Positions 14,980 to 24,267 are shown, counted from the first letter of the stretch. The stretch: 64,000 bases of DNA from Pseudomonas paracarnis (GCF_904063055.1 NZ_CAJFCN010000001.1:372001-436000), one strand, 5' to 3'. Numbers and translations are program-made. The notes: generated from the letters alone by a model not told the origin.

Positions 14980-16146
14980 ATGGCAGAAGTCCTGAACTTC
15001 GAGCACAACGGCATCACTGTGAATGCCACTGAATCCCCCGAGGCCATGGGTGGCCTTGGCGATAACGTCATCGGCCTGGTCGGCACTGCGCCGAATGCCC
15101 ATGCGTCGATCCCCAAAAACGCGCCGTTTCGCATCAACAGCTTCACCGCCCAGGCGCTGCTGGACCCTACCGGCACTGAGTCGGGCACCTTGTTCCAGGC
15201 GGTGTACCAGATCCTCAAAGTGGTCAAGGTGCCGGTCTATGTCGTGATCGTCGAAGAGGGCGCCACCCCGGCCGATACGATCAATAATGTGATCGGCGGC
15301 AACGACCCGGTCACCGGTCGCAAGCTGGGCCTGGCGGCCCTGAGCAGCGTGCCTGAAGACCTGACCATCATCGGCGCTCCAGGCTTTACCGGCACCAAGG
15401 CCGTGGCTGGTGAGTTCGCCTCCTTCGGCAAGCGCATCAAGGCCCGTGTGGTACTGGATGGCAAGGACGCGTCCGTTGCCGACCAAGTGACCTACAGCGG
15501 CGAACTGGGCGGGGCCGACCTCGGCTTCGACCGTTGCCTGCTGGTGCACAACATGCCGTCGGTGTACTCCAAAGCCGCGAAGAAGAACGTGTTCCTGTCG
15601 CCATCCTCGCTGGCCATCGCCGCATTGGCCAAGGTCAAGCAGTGGGAGAGTCCAGGTAACCAGGTGACCTTCGCCGAGGACGTTTCCCGCGTGGTCGAGT
15701 ACAACATCCTCGACACCTCCACCGAAGGCGACCTGCTCAACCGCTACGGCGTGAGCTACTACGCCCGCACCATCCTCGGCGGCTTCTCGCTGTTGGGCAA
15801 CCGCTCCATCACCGGCAAGTTCATCAGCTACGTCGGCCTGGAAGATGCCATCAGCCGCAAGCTGGTCAAGGCCGGCCAGAAAGCCATGGCCAAGAACCTC
15901 ACCAAGTCCTTCATGGACCAGGAGGTCAAGCGTATCAACGACTGGCTGCAAACCCTGGTGGCCGACGAAACCATCCCCGGCGGCAGCGTGTACCTGCACC
16001 CGGAACTGAACAGCGTCGAGAAGTACAAGAACGGTACCTGGTTCATCGTCATCGACTACGGCCGCTACGCGCCGAACGAACACATGGTTTATCAACTCAA
16101 CGCCCGCGATGAAATCATCGAGCAGTTCCTGGAGGACGTTCTCTAA
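14980..16146 (+). CDS. Contractile tail sheath protein, gpFI-like
   Basis: 388 aa, the usual length for P2-like and R-pyocin sheath subunits. Family features include the N-terminal GLGDNVIGLVGTAPNA, the PVYVVIVEEGA strand, TIIGAPGFTG, and the conserved C-terminal end KNGTWFIVIDYGRYAPNEHM and REIDEQ-like segment that forms the intersubunit beta-sheet with its neighbours. Contraction of the sheath drives the tube through the target envelope. It overlaps the tube gene by one base (TAATG). Confidence 0.93.
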   Translation: MAEVLNFEHNGITVNATESPEAMGGLGDNVIGLVGTAPNAHASIPKNAPFRINSFTAQALLDPTGTESGTLFQAVYQILKVVKVPVYVVIVEEGATPADTINNVIGGNDPVTGRKLGLAALSSVPEDLTIIGAPGFTGTKAVAGEFASFGKRIKARVVLDGKDASVADQVTYSGELGGADLGFDRCLLVHNMPSVYSKAAKKNVFLSPSSLAIAALAKVKQWESPGNQVTFAEDVSRVVEYNILDTSTEGDLLNRYGVSYYARTILGGFSLLGNRSITGKFISYVGLEDAISRKLVKAGQKAMAKNLTKSFMDQEVKRINDWLQTLVADETIPGGSVYLHPELNSVEKYKNGTWFIVIDYGRYAPNEHMVYQLNARDEIIEQFLEDVL

Positions 16147-16652
16147 TGTTTACCAACCGAGTCAGACAGGCCATTGCGGCCACCCTTCAAGGCCTGCCGT
16201 TGTCCGCAACCGTGGAAGAATTCACCCCGCCGAAGATCGAGTTCGACATGGAGGCCATGTCCGGCGGGCGCTTTATCGCCGAGGAAATGGCCAAGAGCGG
16301 CAAGGTGCTCAATGCCAAGCTGGTGCTGCAAGGTGCCGGCCCGCAAATCATGCTGGCCCTGGGCGTGCGCATGGGCGACGACATTTTGCTGAACGTGCGT
16401 GAAGCCGGCCAGGATCAAGACGGCAAGACCTATTTCACCTACCACACCGTGGGCGGCAAGCTCAAATCCCTGGAGGAGGCGAAGCTGAAAATGGGCGACA
16501 AGGCCACCACCACGCTGGAGCTGTCCTGCCGTACCTACAACCGTCTGGAAAATGGCATTTCGGTGATCGATATCGATGTGCGCACCCAGAAGTTCGTGCT
16601 CAACGGCGTCGACATCCTTGGCGATGCCCGCCGCGCCGTGCTGATGCCTTAA
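16146..16652 (+). CDS. Major tail tube protein, gpFII-like
   Basis: 168 aa, matching P2 gpFII and R-pyocin tube proteins in size. It starts MFTNRVRQAIAATLQGLPLS and shows the tube-fold regions EFTPPKIEFDMEAMSGGRFI and LEEAKLKMGDKATTTLELSC. Hexameric rings of this protein stack into the channel that depolarises the target membrane. Translation is coupled to the sheath gene. Confidence 0.92.
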   Translation: MFTNRVRQAIAATLQGLPLSATVEEFTPPKIEFDMEAMSGGRFIAEEMAKSGKVLNAKLVLQGAGPQIMLALGVRMGDDILLNVREAGQDQDGKTYFTYHTVGGKLKSLEEAKLKMGDKATTTLELSCRTYNRLENGISVIDIDVRTQKFVLNGVDILGDARRAVLMP

Positions 16653-16685
16653 GGGCCGGCGCAATCTGAAGCGAGCACGGTCAAG

Positions 16686-16770
16686 GTGGGAGCTGGCTTG
16701 CCTGCGATGCAGGCGACTCGGTATCTCTGGAGCATCGAGTGGATGCCATCGCAGGCAAGCCAGCTCCCGC
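16686..16770. repeat. REPIN element inside the tailocin operon
   Basis: Two REP arms in opposite orientation (GTGGGAGCTGGCTTGCCTGC at 16686-16705 and its complement ending at 16770) enclose about 45 bp. This is the commonest REPIN family of the P. fluorescens group, mobilised in trans by RAYT transposases. It lies between the tube and tail-chaperone genes and can fold into a long hairpin in the operon mRNA. Confidence 0.9.
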
Positions 16771-16832
16771 AGGGGCCGTGCTCAGGTTTAGATTTTTTGC
16801 ACTTTTCAACACCGCTCAACAAGGAATTCCCC

Positions 16833-17405
16833 ATGGCCTGGATGCCACCGTTGCACATCCTGCTGTCCCCGATCACCGCCGACACCGGTGCAATGATCGA
16901 GCAGGTTCAACTCAAACCGTTGTTCTATGCCGCGCAAAAAGACGCGCTGGCCCGGGCCGGTGATGACGAGGACGACCAGTTCTTCGAACTGGCGAAACTC
17001 GCCACCGGCCTGTCGGAAAAAGAGCTCGACCAACTCAAGCGCCCGGACTACGTGAGCATTGCGCAGTACGTACACGAAATGTCGACACGCCCGGCCTCGT
17101 TCTTCCTGAAAGAACAGGACGTGACGACCCACGACCAGCCTGTCCACCTGCTATTACCCCTGGAAGCCGCCGGCCGAAACCTGTCGGAACTGCCCCTGGA
17201 AATGCCCGCCCTGCGCGCTACCAAGGTGATGAAAAAACTCGCCACTAACAAAGAGCGCGCCGAGTTCATCACCGCCCATTGCACGGGCCTGATGATTCCC
17301 GATCTTGCCGGCCTGACCGTGCCCGACTGGACCGAGCTGCAGGAGCGCATCGACGATTTTTTAAACAAACCGGCGGACTTCTTTCGGAGCGCGACATCGA
17401 AGTGA
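16833..17405 (+). CDS. Tail assembly chaperone, gpE-like (zero-frame product)
   Basis: 190 aa from the ATG at 16833, which has AAGGAA upstream; a longer frame begins in the REPIN and was rejected. It occupies the gpE position between tube and tape measure. The sequence is acidic and helical (ARAGDDEDDQFFELAKLATG; MKKLATNKERAEFITAH), consistent with a cytosolic factor that coats the tape measure while the tube assembles. Near its end are slippery heptamers that allow a -1 shift into an extended product. Confidence 0.8.
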   Translation: MAWMPPLHILLSPITADTGAMIEQVQLKPLFYAAQKDALARAGDDEDDQFFELAKLATGLSEKELDQLKRPDYVSIAQYVHEMSTRPASFFLKEQDVTTHDQPVHLLLPLEAAGRNLSELPLEMPALRATKVMKKLATNKERAEFITAHCTGLMIPDLAGLTVPDWTELQERIDDFLNKPADFFRSATSK

Positions 17406-17527
17406 TTCTCGATGTAGTGCCGCTGGTTTACTCGGTGAACGAAGCGGAAATCCTCGATTGGGAAGCCGGCAAAGCATTGCGCCGCTACGACATCGCAATC
17501 AGTCGTCTTGGCGTCAAACAGGAGTAG
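16833..17527 (+). CDS. gpE-E' type extended tail chaperone made by -1 frameshift
   Basis: If ribosomes slip back one base near 17357-17366, translation leaves the gpE frame and continues through KQTGGLLSERDIEVILDVVP to LGVKQE, ending at 17527, 6 bp before the tape-measure ATG. The added 50-odd residues are open and coding-like in the -1 frame only. P2 (E/E'), lambda (G/GT) and most long-tailed phages use the same device to make two chaperone forms in a fixed ratio. The frame of overlap and the direction of the shift fit this family exactly. Confidence 0.75.
17357..17366 (+). promoter_or_regulatory. Programmed -1 ribosomal frameshift site
   Basis: In the gpE frame the bases read gat ttt tta aac. 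This gives two overlapping X-XXY-YYZ heptamers, T-TTT-TTA (17357-17363) and T-TTA-AAC (17360-17366). Both place the ribosome in the -1 frame that runs open to 17527. Confidence 0.75.
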
Positions 17528-17533
17528 AGCGCA

Positions 17534-19756
17534 ATGGCAGATAGTAATCATGGAGCAGGGTCAGCCATTGCCAAGGACGGCGTGATGACTCAGGGCGCCC
17601 TTCAGATGGCAGGAATGCAGGCCAGTCTCAAACCTATCACTCAAGCGCTGCCGAGCCCGCTTGAGGTGGCCCCGGGGAGTGCGGCGAGTTTGGCCCTGGC
17701 ATTGGCCGATGCCAGCTTGCAGATCAAGCATCTGGCGGACGGGCAGGTACGGTTGGTCGATACGCTGGAGCTGTTCAACGTCTCGTTGCTCAAGGTGATG
17801 GACGCCCGGCAAGCTCAAACTGCCGGGAACGCAGAGGGCACGAAGACCGTCGCGGCTACAGACAAGCGTACACCCTCGCAGGCGCTGGACGCCGCGATGA
17901 CTGATATTGATCAACTGTTGATGTTTGCCCGGCATGAGCGCAAGGCATTGCGTGAAGCCAACCTTGCCATGGCGTCCGAGCCGGTGGTAGCTGCCAGTGG
18001 TGCCAATGCCGTCGACCTCGCGAAGGTCGAGTATGCCGCCGCCCGTTCCGGTATCGGCAGTGATCGTAAGGACGCTTCGGGCAATATCGACCCCGTTGGG
18101 CGCCGGGCAGACCTGCAGCAGTTCGCTCGCGACGCTGCGATCATGGCGACGGCGTTCAAGATCGACGTCAAAAATGCCGGCGAAATCATGGGCGGCTGGC
18201 GCGAGTCAATGCACCTTGATCGCGCACAAGCCTTGGACCTTGCCGACGCAACAAACGTGCTGGGCACCCAGGTATCGCTCAAGGCCGAATCGGCGGATAT
18301 CGGCGCTGTTGTGCAACTCCAGGGCGCTGCCGCGAAGGCTGCGGGCATGAGTCCCGAACAGGCTGCAGCGCTTTCGGCGGCGTTGTTGAGCGCAGGTAAC
18401 AGCAAGGCTGTTGCTGGTGCCGGGCTGGAAAAAATCAGCACCGTCCTGGCTAAAGGCGACAACGCCTCTGCAGGGCAACGCAGTGCCTGGGCAGAGCTCA
18501 AGCTTGATCCAAAAGTACTCGCGGCGGGCATGAAACAGGACGCCCCACAGGCCGTGCTTACGGTGCTGGAGGCGCTCAAGTCGCAACCTGCCGAAAGGCA
18601 GGCGGTGCTGGCGACGCAGTTGTTCGACGGCAACCAGACGATTCTGAGCCTGGTACCGGTGATCGACAGCGTGAAACAGGCCTTTTCGCTGGTCGCAGAA
18701 AAATCCACCTACGCCACTTCGACGCTGGGCGACCAAGGTTCGGTGCTGCGTTCGGCCGCGGTTCGTGCGGACTCTACTTACGCGCGTCGGCAAGCCTACG
18801 AGGCCAGTACCACACGCTTGAGCACCGCCTCTGATACAGCGCTTGCCCCCGTTGTAGATGCCTCGCTGACCGCAATGAACGGCCTGGTCAGTGGCGTGGC
18901 TTGGCTCGCGGAAGGCCTGCCCAAGGCTGCCGCTGCCGTCGCCCTGGCGGGGGCGGTGCTGATCCCGGTGGTTTCTGGTGTTTTCGGTGCCGTGAAGGAC
19001 AAGATTTTCGAAAAGGTCGCAGGGAAAGTGCTCGGAGAGGGGCCGGCAGCAGGGAATAAAACCACACCGCCGGACAGCCAGCGCAAAGCCCCGAGCAATG
19101 ACGAGCACAGCGGTAATCGCCCGCCTGCTTCCGGCCCTGGCATCTCTGGCAAAGCGGCGAAGGTGAGCAAGCTGGCCAAAGGGGTCCCCCTGGGTTTGGT
19201 GGTGGCCCAGGCCGGTGTCGAGATGACGCAAGGCGCGATGACCGGAAACCTGGGTCAAGCGGTTGGCACTAGCGTGGGCTCTATCGGCGGCGGTGTTGCC
19301 GGCGGTGTCGTCGGTGATGTGGCTGGGATGGCGATAGGCCGAGCGGTCGGCACGCTGGCGGGAGCTGTTATCGGTTCGGTCGTTCCGGGTGCCGGCACAG
19401 TGTTGGGCGGTGTGATGGGCGGCGTCGCCGGGGGCGCAATCGGTAAGGTAGTCGGTGGTGCCGTGGGCACTTTCGTGGGCAGTGACGTCGGTGCGTGGCT
19501 GGCTGAAAAAGTGATGGGGGCGGGCGATCGCCTGCCATCCCCCACAGAGGTCAGCAAAAACCTCAACGCCCCTCAAGCCGACAACCGCCAAATCAACTTC
19601 GCCCCGCAAATCACCATCACCGCGCCTGAGCAAGCCAGCCATCAACAACTGGCGGCGCTCGTGGTGCAACAGATCGAAGCGCAATTTACCCCGCTGTCGA
19701 TGGACAACCTGCTGGCGACCCGACGCGGCGCAGCACTCACCGATGGAGCTGTGTGA
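17534..19756 (+). CDS. Tail tape measure protein
   Basis: 740 aa, the longest tailocin protein, immediately after the gpE/E' pair. The first half is helical and includes the TP901-type core (YAAARSGIGSDRKD; AVVQLQGAAAKAAGMSPEQA). After residue 460 come hydrophobic stretches (AAAAVALAGAVLIPVVSGVF) and a long Gly/Ala/Val region with many GxxxG repeats (GSIGGGVAGGVVGDVAGMAI and onward), which may insert in the target membrane. The protein sets tube length and is ejected through the tube. Confidence 0.9.
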   Translation: MADSNHGAGSAIAKDGVMTQGALQMAGMQASLKPITQALPSPLEVAPGSAASLALALADASLQIKHLADGQVRLVDTLELFNVSLLKVMDARQAQTAGNAEGTKTVAATDKRTPSQALDAAMTDIDQLLMFARHERKALREANLAMASEPVVAASGANAVDLAKVEYAAARSGIGSDRKDASGNIDPVGRRADLQQFARDAAIMATAFKIDVKNAGEIMGGWRESMHLDRAQALDLADATNVLGTQVSLKAESADIGAVVQLQGAAAKAAGMSPEQAAALSAALLSAGNSKAVAGAGLEKISTVLAKGDNASAGQRSAWAELKLDPKVLAAGMKQDAPQAVLTVLEALKSQPAERQAVLATQLFDGNQTILSLVPVIDSVKQAFSLVAEKSTYATSTLGDQGSVLRSAAVRADSTYARRQAYEASTTRLSTASDTALAPVVDASLTAMNGLVSGVAWLAEGLPKAAAAVALAGAVLIPVVSGVFGAVKDKIFEKVAGKVLGEGPAAGNKTTPPDSQRKAPSNDEHSGNRPPASGPGISGKAAKVSKLAKGVPLGLVVAQAGVEMTQGAMTGNLGQAVGTSVGSIGGGVAGGVVGDVAGMAIGRAVGTLAGAVIGSVVPGAGTVLGGVMGGVAGGAIGKVVGGAVGTFVGSDVGAWLAEKVMGAGDRLPSPTEVSKNLNAPQADNRQINFAPQITITAPEQASHQQLAALVVQQIEAQFTPLSMDNLLATRRGAALTDGAV

Positions 19757-20139
19757 TGCGACAACAGATGGTCTTGGGTACTTTTATTTTCGGGCTGTCC
19801 CGTGGGTTCGCCTACGACACGCTTGATCGTGGTAGCAGCGGGGGCTGGGTCAGTCTCGACATCATTGCCGGCAAACCTAAATCCAGCCAGGTCGGCCAGG
19901 GGCTCGAAACGCTGGCATTGGGCGGCAAGGCTGCGCGTGCCAATGGCATGGCGCGCCTGGATGAGTTGCGCACCCTGCAGGCCCTGCGTGCGCCGTTGCC
20001 TTTGGTGGACGGGTTAGGGCGTAACTGGGGGCTATGGACCATCCAGTCGATCAGTGAAAAACAAGCCAGCGTGATCGACGACGGGACGGCCATGGTGATC
20101 AATTGGACATTGTTACTGGAGGAGTTCGTCAATGCGTAG
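19756..20139 (+). CDS. Tail completion protein, gpU-like
   Basis: 127 aa. P2 gpU-type proteins act at tail completion. The sequence shows the family pattern GSSGGWVSLDIIAGKPKSSQ and LRTLQALRAPLPLVDGLGRN. ATG 19756 overlaps the tape-measure stop by one base; a GTG at 19753 is less likely. Its stop overlaps the gpX start. Confidence 0.85.
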   Translation: MRQQMVLGTFIFGLSRGFAYDTLDRGSSGGWVSLDIIAGKPKSSQVGQGLETLALGGKAARANGMARLDELRTLQALRAPLPLVDGLGRNWGLWTIQSISEKQASVIDDGTAMVINWTLLLEEFVNA

Positions 20140-20344
20140 GGTTCGAAGTATTGCCGGCGACTCGGTGAACCTGTTGCTCTACCGCGAACTGGGGCGCAGT
20201 GACGACGCCGCAGAAGAAGCGTTGTGGCGCTTGAACCCGGAGTTGGCCGAACAGGGCGCGGTACTGCCGGCGGGCGTCAGCGTGCTGGTGCCCGAATTGG
20301 ACGCGCAACCAGTTGCGAGCCGGCCGGTTTCCGCCTGGGATTAA
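20132..20344 (+). CDS. Tail protein X-like
   Basis: 70 aa, typical for P2 gpX. It has a LysM-like pattern: GDSVNLLLYRELGRSDDAAE followed by LNPELAEQGAVLPAGVSVLV. The gene overlaps gpU by 8 bases and precedes gpD by 9 bp, the canonical U-X-D order. Confidence 0.85.
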   Translation: MRRVRSIAGDSVNLLLYRELGRSDDAAEEALWRLNPELAEQGAVLPAGVSVLVPELDAQPVASRPVSAWD

Positions 20345-20353
20345 GGAGCCATC

Positions 20354-21355
20354 ATGGCACTCGGATTTACACCTGTAGTGGAGCTATACGGAGCCAATGC
20401 CGCGTTATTCAACGAGCGGCTCTTGGAGTGGGAACATACCGACGCAGCGGGGTTTGTATCTGATCAACTGAAGCTGACCCTCGATATCGAGGGGCTTGAA
20501 GGGCTGCCCGATCTGGGCGGCAAAATTGGCCTGCGTATTGGGTACCTGGAATCGGGCCTGGTGGATAAGGGCGTGTTCAATATCACCCAGCGCACGCCCT
20601 CGATGTTCCCATTGCGACTGGTGCTGGTGGCCACGGCGGCACCGTTCGACGAGCACGAATTCAAACAGCGCCGCACCGCCAGCCATGGTCCGATAACCCT
20701 GGGTGCGCTGTTTCGCCAACTGACCACCCGATACGGTTTTTCACCGCGTGTGGCGCCTGAACTCGACGGTGAGCCGATCGCGCACATCGATCAGACCAAT
20801 GAAAGCGACATGGCTTTTCTGACGCGCCTGGCCAAGCGCTTCGATGCGGTGGCCAAGCCTGTCGATGAGCTGTATGTACTGGGGCGCAAAGGCCAGATCA
20901 AGACGCTGTCGGGCAAGGCATTGCCGGATGTACGGTTGTCGATCACCCATGATAATCGCCCAGGTGACCGCGCGTTCATCAGCGCCAGTTTCACCGAAAC
21001 CAGCCGTGCCAAATACAACGGCGCGCAAACGTCATGGTGGGACGCGGCAGCCGGAAAACAGCGTGTCGTCAAGGTGGGCATCGCACCCTTCAAAGTGGTG
21101 ACACAGCGCTACCAGAGCGAGGACGAAGCACGCTCGGCGGCGCAGGGAGAGATGCGGCGGGTGGGGCGCGAAGGGTTGCAGATTGATGTGGTCTGCCCTG
21201 GTAATCCTTCGTTGGCTGCTGAAGGCCTGTTGCTGCTGGATGAGTCGTGGCCGGGGTTCATGCAAGGGCGCTGGTCGATTAAAACGGTGACATCCAGGGG
21301 CGAGCGAAAAGGTGGCTATCGGAGTACGGTCCAGGCCAGCGGTTTGTCGGTGTAG
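20354..21355 (+). CDS. Late control D-like baseplate hub protein
   Basis: 333 aa. P2 gpD-type proteins, although named late control, form the baseplate hub. Visible family segments are the N-terminal PVVELYGANAALFNERLLEW, the middle DQTNESDMAFLTRLAKRFDA and the C-terminal WSIKTVTSRGERKGGYRSTV. It is followed by the lysozyme gene. Confidence 0.9.
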   Translation: MALGFTPVVELYGANAALFNERLLEWEHTDAAGFVSDQLKLTLDIEGLEGLPDLGGKIGLRIGYLESGLVDKGVFNITQRTPSMFPLRLVLVATAAPFDEHEFKQRRTASHGPITLGALFRQLTTRYGFSPRVAPELDGEPIAHIDQTNESDMAFLTRLAKRFDAVAKPVDELYVLGRKGQIKTLSGKALPDVRLSITHDNRPGDRAFISASFTETSRAKYNGAQTSWWDAAAGKQRVVKVGIAPFKVVTQRYQSEDEARSAAQGEMRRVGREGLQIDVVCPGNPSLAAEGLLLLDESWPGFMQGRWSIKTVTSRGERKGGYRSTVQASGLSV

Positions 21356-21377
21356 ATCCTTCCTTAGAGTAAAACCC

Positions 21378-21935
21378 ATGGTAATCACACATGCTCAGCT
21401 TCTGGGTGTCATGCCTGGAGCCCGCCTTCGCGCGGGCATTTTTTTAACCTTTCTAAATGCGGCCTTTGCGGGGCATCAGATCAATACGGCCCGTCGCGTC
21501 GCCGCCTTCCTCGCCCAAATCGGCCACGAGTCTGCCCAGTTGCAGTACGTGCGCGAATTGGGCAGTGATCAATACTTGAGCAAATATGACACCGGCGTCT
21601 TGGGCGCGCGCCTGGGCAACACCCCGGAAGCGGACGGAGATGGACAAAAGTATCGCGGCAGAGGGTTGATCCAGATAACCGGCCGCCGTAATTACCTTGC
21701 GTGCAGCCAAGCACTGTTCGGCGATGATCGCCTGCTGCTCCAGCCGCAACTGCTGGAACAACCGCAATGGGCCTGCGAGTCCGCCGCCTGGTTCTGGCAA
21801 AGCAACGGCCTTAACGAACTTGCCGACAACGATCAGTTCACCACCATCACCCGTCGGATCAACGGCGGCCTCAATGGCCTGGACGACCGTTTGCAGTTGT
21901 GGGCGCGGGCGAAGGCGGTGCTCTGCGTTTCTTAG
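21378..21935 (+). CDS. Glycoside hydrolase family 19 endolysin
   Basis: 185 aa from the ATG at 21378; a longer in-frame reading overlaps gpD. The GH19 chitinase-like lysozyme fold is shown by AAFLAQIGHESAQLQYVREL, with the first catalytic Glu in GHES, and by YRGRGLIQITGRRNY. It cleaves the glycan strands of peptidoglycan so that the producing cell lyses once the holin opens the inner membrane. No spanin (Rz/Rz1) gene was found between it and cinA. It is the last tailocin gene. Confidence 0.9.
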   Translation: MVITHAQLLGVMPGARLRAGIFLTFLNAAFAGHQINTARRVAAFLAQIGHESAQLQYVRELGSDQYLSKYDTGVLGARLGNTPEADGDGQKYRGRGLIQITGRRNYLACSQALFGDDRLLLQPQLLEQPQWACESAAWFWQSNGLNELADNDQFTTITRRINGGLNGLDDRLQLWARAKAVLCVS

Positions 21936-22087
21936 GTGCGTTTCGCCTGATCGGTGCGCGCCTGCTCATGGCGCATGTGTGGCAGGTGCAGGCCGTCGCG
22001 CATTAGCCTCTTGATGCACTCTGTACCTTGCATGGCCGATAGGCTCCTGTAGGGTAGGCGAACCCCCGCCCACTCCTGGAGACGACC

Positions 22088-22588
22088 GTGAAGGAAATCA
22101 CTCAACTGGCTGCCGAACTGGGGCGCCGTTTGCAGGTGCTCAGTGCCCACGTGACCACTGCCGAGTCCTGTACCGGCGGCGGCATTGCCGAAGCCATCAC
22201 GCGAATTCCGGGCAGCTCGGCCTGGTTCGAGGCGGGCTATGTCACCTATTCCAACCGGCAGAAGACCCGACAGTTGAATGTGCCGGAAAAACTGTTCGTC
22301 AAGGTCGGGGCTGTCAGCCAGGAAGTGGTGGAGGCGATGGCCCGCGGTGCGCAGGAAAAAAGCCTGGCGCGATTTGCCGTGGCGGTCAGCGGTGTGGCCG
22401 GCCCCGATGGCGGTTCGCCGGACAAGCCGGTGGGCACCGTTTGGCTGGCCTTTGCCGTGGGCGACGAGGTGACCGCCGAGCTTGCGCACTTCCCCGGCAA
22501 CCGCGACGAGGTCCGCCGACAAACGGTAAAAGCCGCGCTGGAGGGCTTGTTGCGACGAGCTGCAGCAGAAATAGACAATCAGGGGTAG
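22088..22588 (+). CDS. cinA: CinA C-terminal domain protein, nicotinamide-nucleotide amidohydrolase
   Basis: 166 aa from a GTG at 22088 with GGAG upstream. It is the stand-alone CinA C-domain (PncC), which deamidates NMN to nicotinate mononucleotide in NAD salvage. Signature stretches are [37 protein letters not shown] and [20 protein letters not shown]. It directly precedes recA, the conserved pseudomonad order, and marks the right border of the tailocin insertion. Confidence 0.93.
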   Translation: MKEITQLAAELGRRLQVLSAHVTTAESCTGGGIAEAITRIPGSSAWFEAGYVTYSNRQKTRQLNVPEKLFVKVGAVSQEVVEAMARGAQEKSLARFAVAVSGVAGPDGGSPDKPVGTVWLAFAVGDEVTAELAHFPGNRDEVRRQTVKAALEGLLRRAAAEIDNQG

Positions 22589-22601
22589 GCGATCACCGAT
22601 C

Positions 22602-22631
22602 TTTGTGGAACAATACTGTCTACTTATACAG
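22602..22631 (+). promoter_or_regulatory. recA promoter with LexA (SOS) box
   Basis: CTGT-N8-ACAG at 22616-22631 matches the LexA operator. A -10 like TATACA (22625-22630) lies inside the box and a TTTGTG/TTGTGG (22602-22608) sits at -35 spacing. DNA damage would thus induce recA and, through RecA-stimulated repressor cleavage, the tailocin. Confidence 0.8.
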
Positions 22632-22671
22632 GTGTTGGCCGTCAGGCCTTATTGATTACGTGAGGACTTTA

Positions 22672-23730
22672 ATGGACGACAACAAGAAGAAAGCCTTGGC
22701 TGCGGCCCTGGGTCAGATCGAACGTCAATTCGGCAAGGGTGCCGTAATGCGTATGGGCGATCACGACCGTCAGGCGATCCCGGCTATTTCCACTGGCTCT
22801 CTGGGCCTGGACATCGCGCTCGGCATTGGTGGCCTGCCAAAAGGCCGTATCGTTGAAATCTACGGTCCTGAATCTTCCGGTAAAACCACCCTGACCCTGT
22901 CGGTGATTGCCCAGGCGCAAAAGATGGGCGCTACCTGCGCGTTCGTCGACGCCGAGCACGCCCTGGATCCTGAATACGCCGGCAAGCTGGGCGTCAACGT
23001 CGATGACCTGCTGGTTTCCCAGCCGGACACCGGCGAGCAAGCCCTGGAAATCACCGACATGCTGGTGCGCTCCAACGCCATCGACGTGATCGTGGTCGAC
23101 TCCGTGGCGGCCCTGGTGCCCAAGGCTGAAATCGAAGGCGAAATGGGCGACATGCACGTGGGCCTGCAAGCCCGCCTGATGTCCCAGGCGCTGCGTAAAA
23201 TTACCGGTAACATCAAGAACGCCAACTGCCTGGTGATCTTCATCAACCAGATCCGTATGAAGATCGGCGTGATGTTCGGCAGCCCGGAAACCACCACCGG
23301 TGGTAACGCGCTGAAGTTCTACGCTTCGGTCCGTCTGGATATCCGTCGTACTGGCGCGGTGAAGGAAGGTGACGAGGTTGTCGGTAGCGAAACCCGCGTC
23401 AAGGTCGTGAAGAACAAAGTGGCCCCGCCATTCCGTCAGGCTGAGTTCCAGATTCTCTACGGCAAGGGTATCTACCTGAACGGCGAGATGATCGACCTGG
23501 GCGTACTGCACGGTTTTGTCGAGAAGTCCGGTGCCTGGTATGCCTACAACGGCAGCAAGATCGGTCAGGGCAAGGCCAACTCGGCCAAGTTCCTGGCAGA
23601 CAATCCGGATATCGCTGCCACGCTTGAGAAGCAGATCCGCGACAAGCTTCTGACCGCAGCGCCGGACGTGAAAGCGGCTGCCAACCGCGAGCCGGTAGAT
23701 GAAATGGAAGAAGCCGACACTGACGTCTGA
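22672..23730 (+). CDS. recA: Recombinase A
   Basis: 352 aa. RecA forms filaments on single-stranded DNA, promotes strand exchange and stimulates self-cleavage of LexA and S24 repressors. Visible features are the Walker A motif GPESSGKTT, the invariant [20 protein letters not shown] with the L2 loop, and the acidic C-terminal tail [14 protein letters not shown] LexA box lies 40 bp upstream, and recX follows after 8 bp in the same transcript. Confidence 0.98.
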   Translation: MDDNKKKALAAALGQIERQFGKGAVMRMGDHDRQAIPAISTGSLGLDIALGIGGLPKGRIVEIYGPESSGKTTLTLSVIAQAQKMGATCAFVDAEHALDPEYAGKLGVNVDDLLVSQPDTGEQALEITDMLVRSNAIDVIVVDSVAALVPKAEIEGEMGDMHVGLQARLMSQALRKITGNIKNANCLVIFINQIRMKIGVMFGSPETTTGGNALKFYASVRLDIRRTGAVKEGDEVVGSETRVKVVKNKVAPPFRQAEFQILYGKGIYLNGEMIDLGVLHGFVEKSGAWYAYNGSKIGQGKANSAKFLADNPDIAATLEKQIRDKLLTAAPDVKAAANREPVDEMEEADTDV

Positions 23731-23738
23731 AGCAAACG

Positions 23739-24206
23739 ATGACTGTTGTACTGGATACACTCGTCGCCGTTCGGCGCACTGCGATGGACCTGCTCGCTCG
23801 CCGCGAGCATGGTCGAGTCGAGCTGACACGTAAGTTGCGTCAGCGCGGCGCAGAGCCAGAGATGATCGAAACAGCCCTCGACCGGTTAACGGAAGAAGGG
23901 CTGTTGTCGGAAGCCCGTTACCTTGAAAGCTTTGTGTCTTACCGCGCACGTTCCGGTTACGGCCCTGCGCGGATTCGCGAGGAGTTAAGCCAACGTGGAC
24001 TGCAACGTGCCGATATTGACCTTGCGCTACGTGAGTGCGGTATCAATTGGCAGTCGCAGTTGGAAGACACCTGGCGTCGCAAATTTGCGGGGCATCTTCC
24101 GATTGATGCCAAAGAACGTGCGAAGCAAGGTCGCTTCTTGAGTTATCGCGGGTTTTCGATGGACATGATCAGCCGCTTGTTGAGCGGCCGGGATATGGAC
24201 GACTGA
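23739..24206 (+). CDS. recX: Regulatory protein RecX
   Basis: 155 aa. RecX binds in the groove of RecA filaments and restrains their activity. The three-helix RecX repeats are recognisable in [39 protein letters not shown] and [16 protein letters not shown]. It starts 8 bp after recA and ends before a strong terminator. Confidence 0.95.
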   Translation: MTVVLDTLVAVRRTAMDLLARREHGRVELTRKLRQRGAEPEMIETALDRLTEEGLLSEARYLESFVSYRARSGYGPARIREELSQRGLQRADIDLALRECGINWQSQLEDTWRRKFAGHLPIDAKERAKQGRFLSYRGFSMDMISRLLSGRDMDD

Positions 24207-24218
24207 ACGCCAAAAAAC

Positions 24219-24250
24219 AAAAGGCCCACTATGAAAATAGTGGGCCTTTT
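24219..24250. terminator. Bidirectional terminator between recX and the LOG-family gene
   Basis: A 13-bp stem around AAGGCCCACTAT / ATAGTGGGCCTT with a GAAA loop and a nine-base T-run on the + side; A-rich bases on the left allow use from the convergent gene. Confidence 0.93.
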
Positions 24251-24267
24251 TTTTTGCCTGCAAAAAA

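Noticed and set aside
19200..19500. DNA tandem repeat in the tape-measure gene
   Set aside because: The repetition is at the Gly/Ala/Val protein level (GxxxG); the DNA is not a true tandem repeat.
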